Below, one piece after another: positions 5,609-6,361 of a stretch of 6,361 nt of DNA (positions within the stretch are counted from its first letter, which is position 1; every line of letters begins with the position of its first letter). The stretch spans positions 17,843-24,203 of the forward strand of contig NVUN01000008.1 in NCBI GenBank assembly GCA_002401925.1. The letters run 5' to 3'. This DNA comes from Candidatus Kaiserbacteria bacterium (GTDB taxonomy: Bacteria > Patescibacteriota > Minisyncoccia > Phycocordibacterales > UBA2100). The notes beneath the pieces are model-generated. The model saw only the letters and a list, made by a program, of their open reading frames with translations, was not told where the DNA came from and ran no database searches. Position numbers and translations under genes: made by a program.

Positions 5609-6361
5609 ATGAGTCGGATAGTGATCGATCAGAAGGAATGGGAAGATATTAGGAATGTTATTAAAGCTCCAATGTCCCCTTGGACTACGGGGCGAGCAAA
5701 GTTGGATAAAATACACGATCAGTTTTCCAGCGGGGATGGAATCACATGGTCTGATGTACATAAGATTAGAGAACTCTGGCGTTCCGAGGTTCCGTTTATC
5801 GACGAAAAGGGCAATCCTTTTACTTTGTTTATTTATGACCAAAGTGGAGAAAATTTTCGAAGCAGGTGGCCCTACAACAACAGTACTAGCGATTATAAGT
5901 ATCATTTTACATGGTGTCAGGCTCTTGAGTCTATGGCACAAGCAGGAAGGCGAGGTCGCTATAAAGCAAAGTATGACTTAGATAATAATGTCTTTACTGT
6001 CAGTAATGGGAGACACGATGTCCAAAAAGAAATGAACGTATGTAAATTTTGTTTAGGGAATTTTAACTATAAAAACTACTCTTCCTTGACTCGAGATAAC
6101 AAAGAAGTTCTATACAAAGAATTTGAACCTGCTATCTTCTTTAGTAATAATCTACCAAAAGATCTCATTCGTCCGTCGCATCAATTTCATACAGGGCGAT
6201 ACACTCAAGACTGGAGAGAGGTTTCCAAGCGCACTAAATCAGACAGAGGTAATAAATGTGAAGAGTGTGGGTCTAGTGTGCATTTACAGACACATCACAT
6301 AGATGGTATAAAAGATAATAATATCTCGACTAACCTAAAAGTCTTGTGTTACAAACATCAC
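5609..6361 (+). CDS. HNH endonuclease, probable Zorya-type effector (ZorE-like role), 3' truncated
   Basis: An open frame from ATG 5609 runs without a stop to the window end (251 residues read; the stop lies outside). The end of the read part is an HNH nuclease motif: C217-x2-C220, H229-H230, N242, C247-x2-H250 and H251. The paired C..C and C..H would hold zinc, with H230, N242 and H251 the likely catalytic residues; the usual fourth Cys is replaced by His. The first 200 residues are not a known catalytic domain. They include KYHFTWCQALESM (97-109), GRRGRY (113-118) and VCKFCLGNFNYKNY (144-157); H99, C103, C145 and C148 could form a second zinc site. The gene starts 4 bases after the ZorA-like gene and has only a weak AGG before it, suggesting translational coupling. 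In type II Zorya an HNH protein (ZorE) is the DNA-degrading effector beside ZorA-ZorB, and the same role is inferred here. I cannot tell whether it is a true ZorE relative or an independently recruited HNH. Confidence 0.82.
   Translation, partial: MSRIVIDQKEWEDIRNVIKAPMSPWTTGRAKLDKIHDQFSSGDGITWSDVHKIRELWRSEVPFIDEKGNPFTLFIYDQSGENFRSRWPYNNSTSDYKYHFTWCQALESMAQAGRRGRYKAKYDLDNNVFTVSNGRHDVQKEMNVCKFCLGNFNYKNYSSLTRDNKEVLYKEFEPAIFFSNNLPKDLIRPSHQFHTGRYTQDWREVSKRTKSDRGNKCEECGSSVHLQTHHIDGIKDNNISTNLKVLCYKHH

Noticed and set aside
5483..5941. Reverse-strand frame of 152 residues
   Set aside because: It spans the end of the ZorA-like gene and the start of the HNH gene, both of which show clear motifs or tight operon spacing on the + strand.
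5655..5981. + strand frame of 108 residues
   Set aside because: It is in a different frame within the HNH gene, whose own frame is open to the window end and carries the full HNH motif.
1..6361. CRISPR array, tRNA, rRNA or complete insertion sequence
   Set aside because: I see no regularly spaced direct repeats, no cloverleaf-like or rRNA-like sequence, and no transposase.

Overview
The window is AT-leaning bacterial DNA (roughly 41% G+C by eye) with four protein genes, all on the + strand. Two are cut by the window edges. The organism cannot be fixed from the sequence. The edge gene ends in a small 'sunset'/Ada-like domain that is common in candidate-phyla bacteria and in various environmental bacteria. 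Shine-Dalgarno sites are weak or absent before most genes. Both facts fit a patescibacterial or other environmental lineage, but neither proves it.

Layout: (1) bases 1-167 hold the 3' end of a gene for a protein with a C-terminal sunset/Ada-like domain, of the kind often attached to thermonuclease-family proteins. (2) A 157-base gap follows, with one short palindrome. (3) Bases 325-3753 encode a 1142-residue enzyme that combines a TM0106-type RecB-like PD-(D/E)XK nuclease, an RNase H-like (DEDD-type) nuclease and an SF1 (Dna2/Upf1-like) helicase. All signature residues are intact. (4) A 133-base gap carries a good sigma70-type promoter, a TTTGTA/TACAAA palindrome and a GGGGTCAG-containing imperfect hairpin. 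(5) A tight cluster follows: an OmpA/MotB-like membrane protein (3887-4576), then 8 bases later a MotA/ExbB-like proton-channel protein with a long cytoplasmic tail (4585-5604), then 4 bases later an HNH endonuclease (5609 onward). The window ends exactly at the last histidine of the HNH motif.

The last three genes look like a Zorya-type anti-phage module: ZorB-like, ZorA-like, and an HNH effector resembling the role of ZorE in type II Zorya. The gene order is B-A-HNH rather than the usual A-B-E, and the HNH protein carries a long N-terminal module with its own likely zinc site. By analogy, the MotA/OmpA pair would form an inner-membrane ion-driven motor anchored to peptidoglycan, which senses infection and directs the HNH nuclease to foreign DNA. 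The nuclease-helicase just upstream could be a fourth component, comparable in role to the helicase/nuclease ZorD of type I. It has its own spacing, and a promoter follows it, so it could equally be an independent defence or repair gene. The system assignment is inference from domain content and order; the domain calls themselves rest on motifs read directly.
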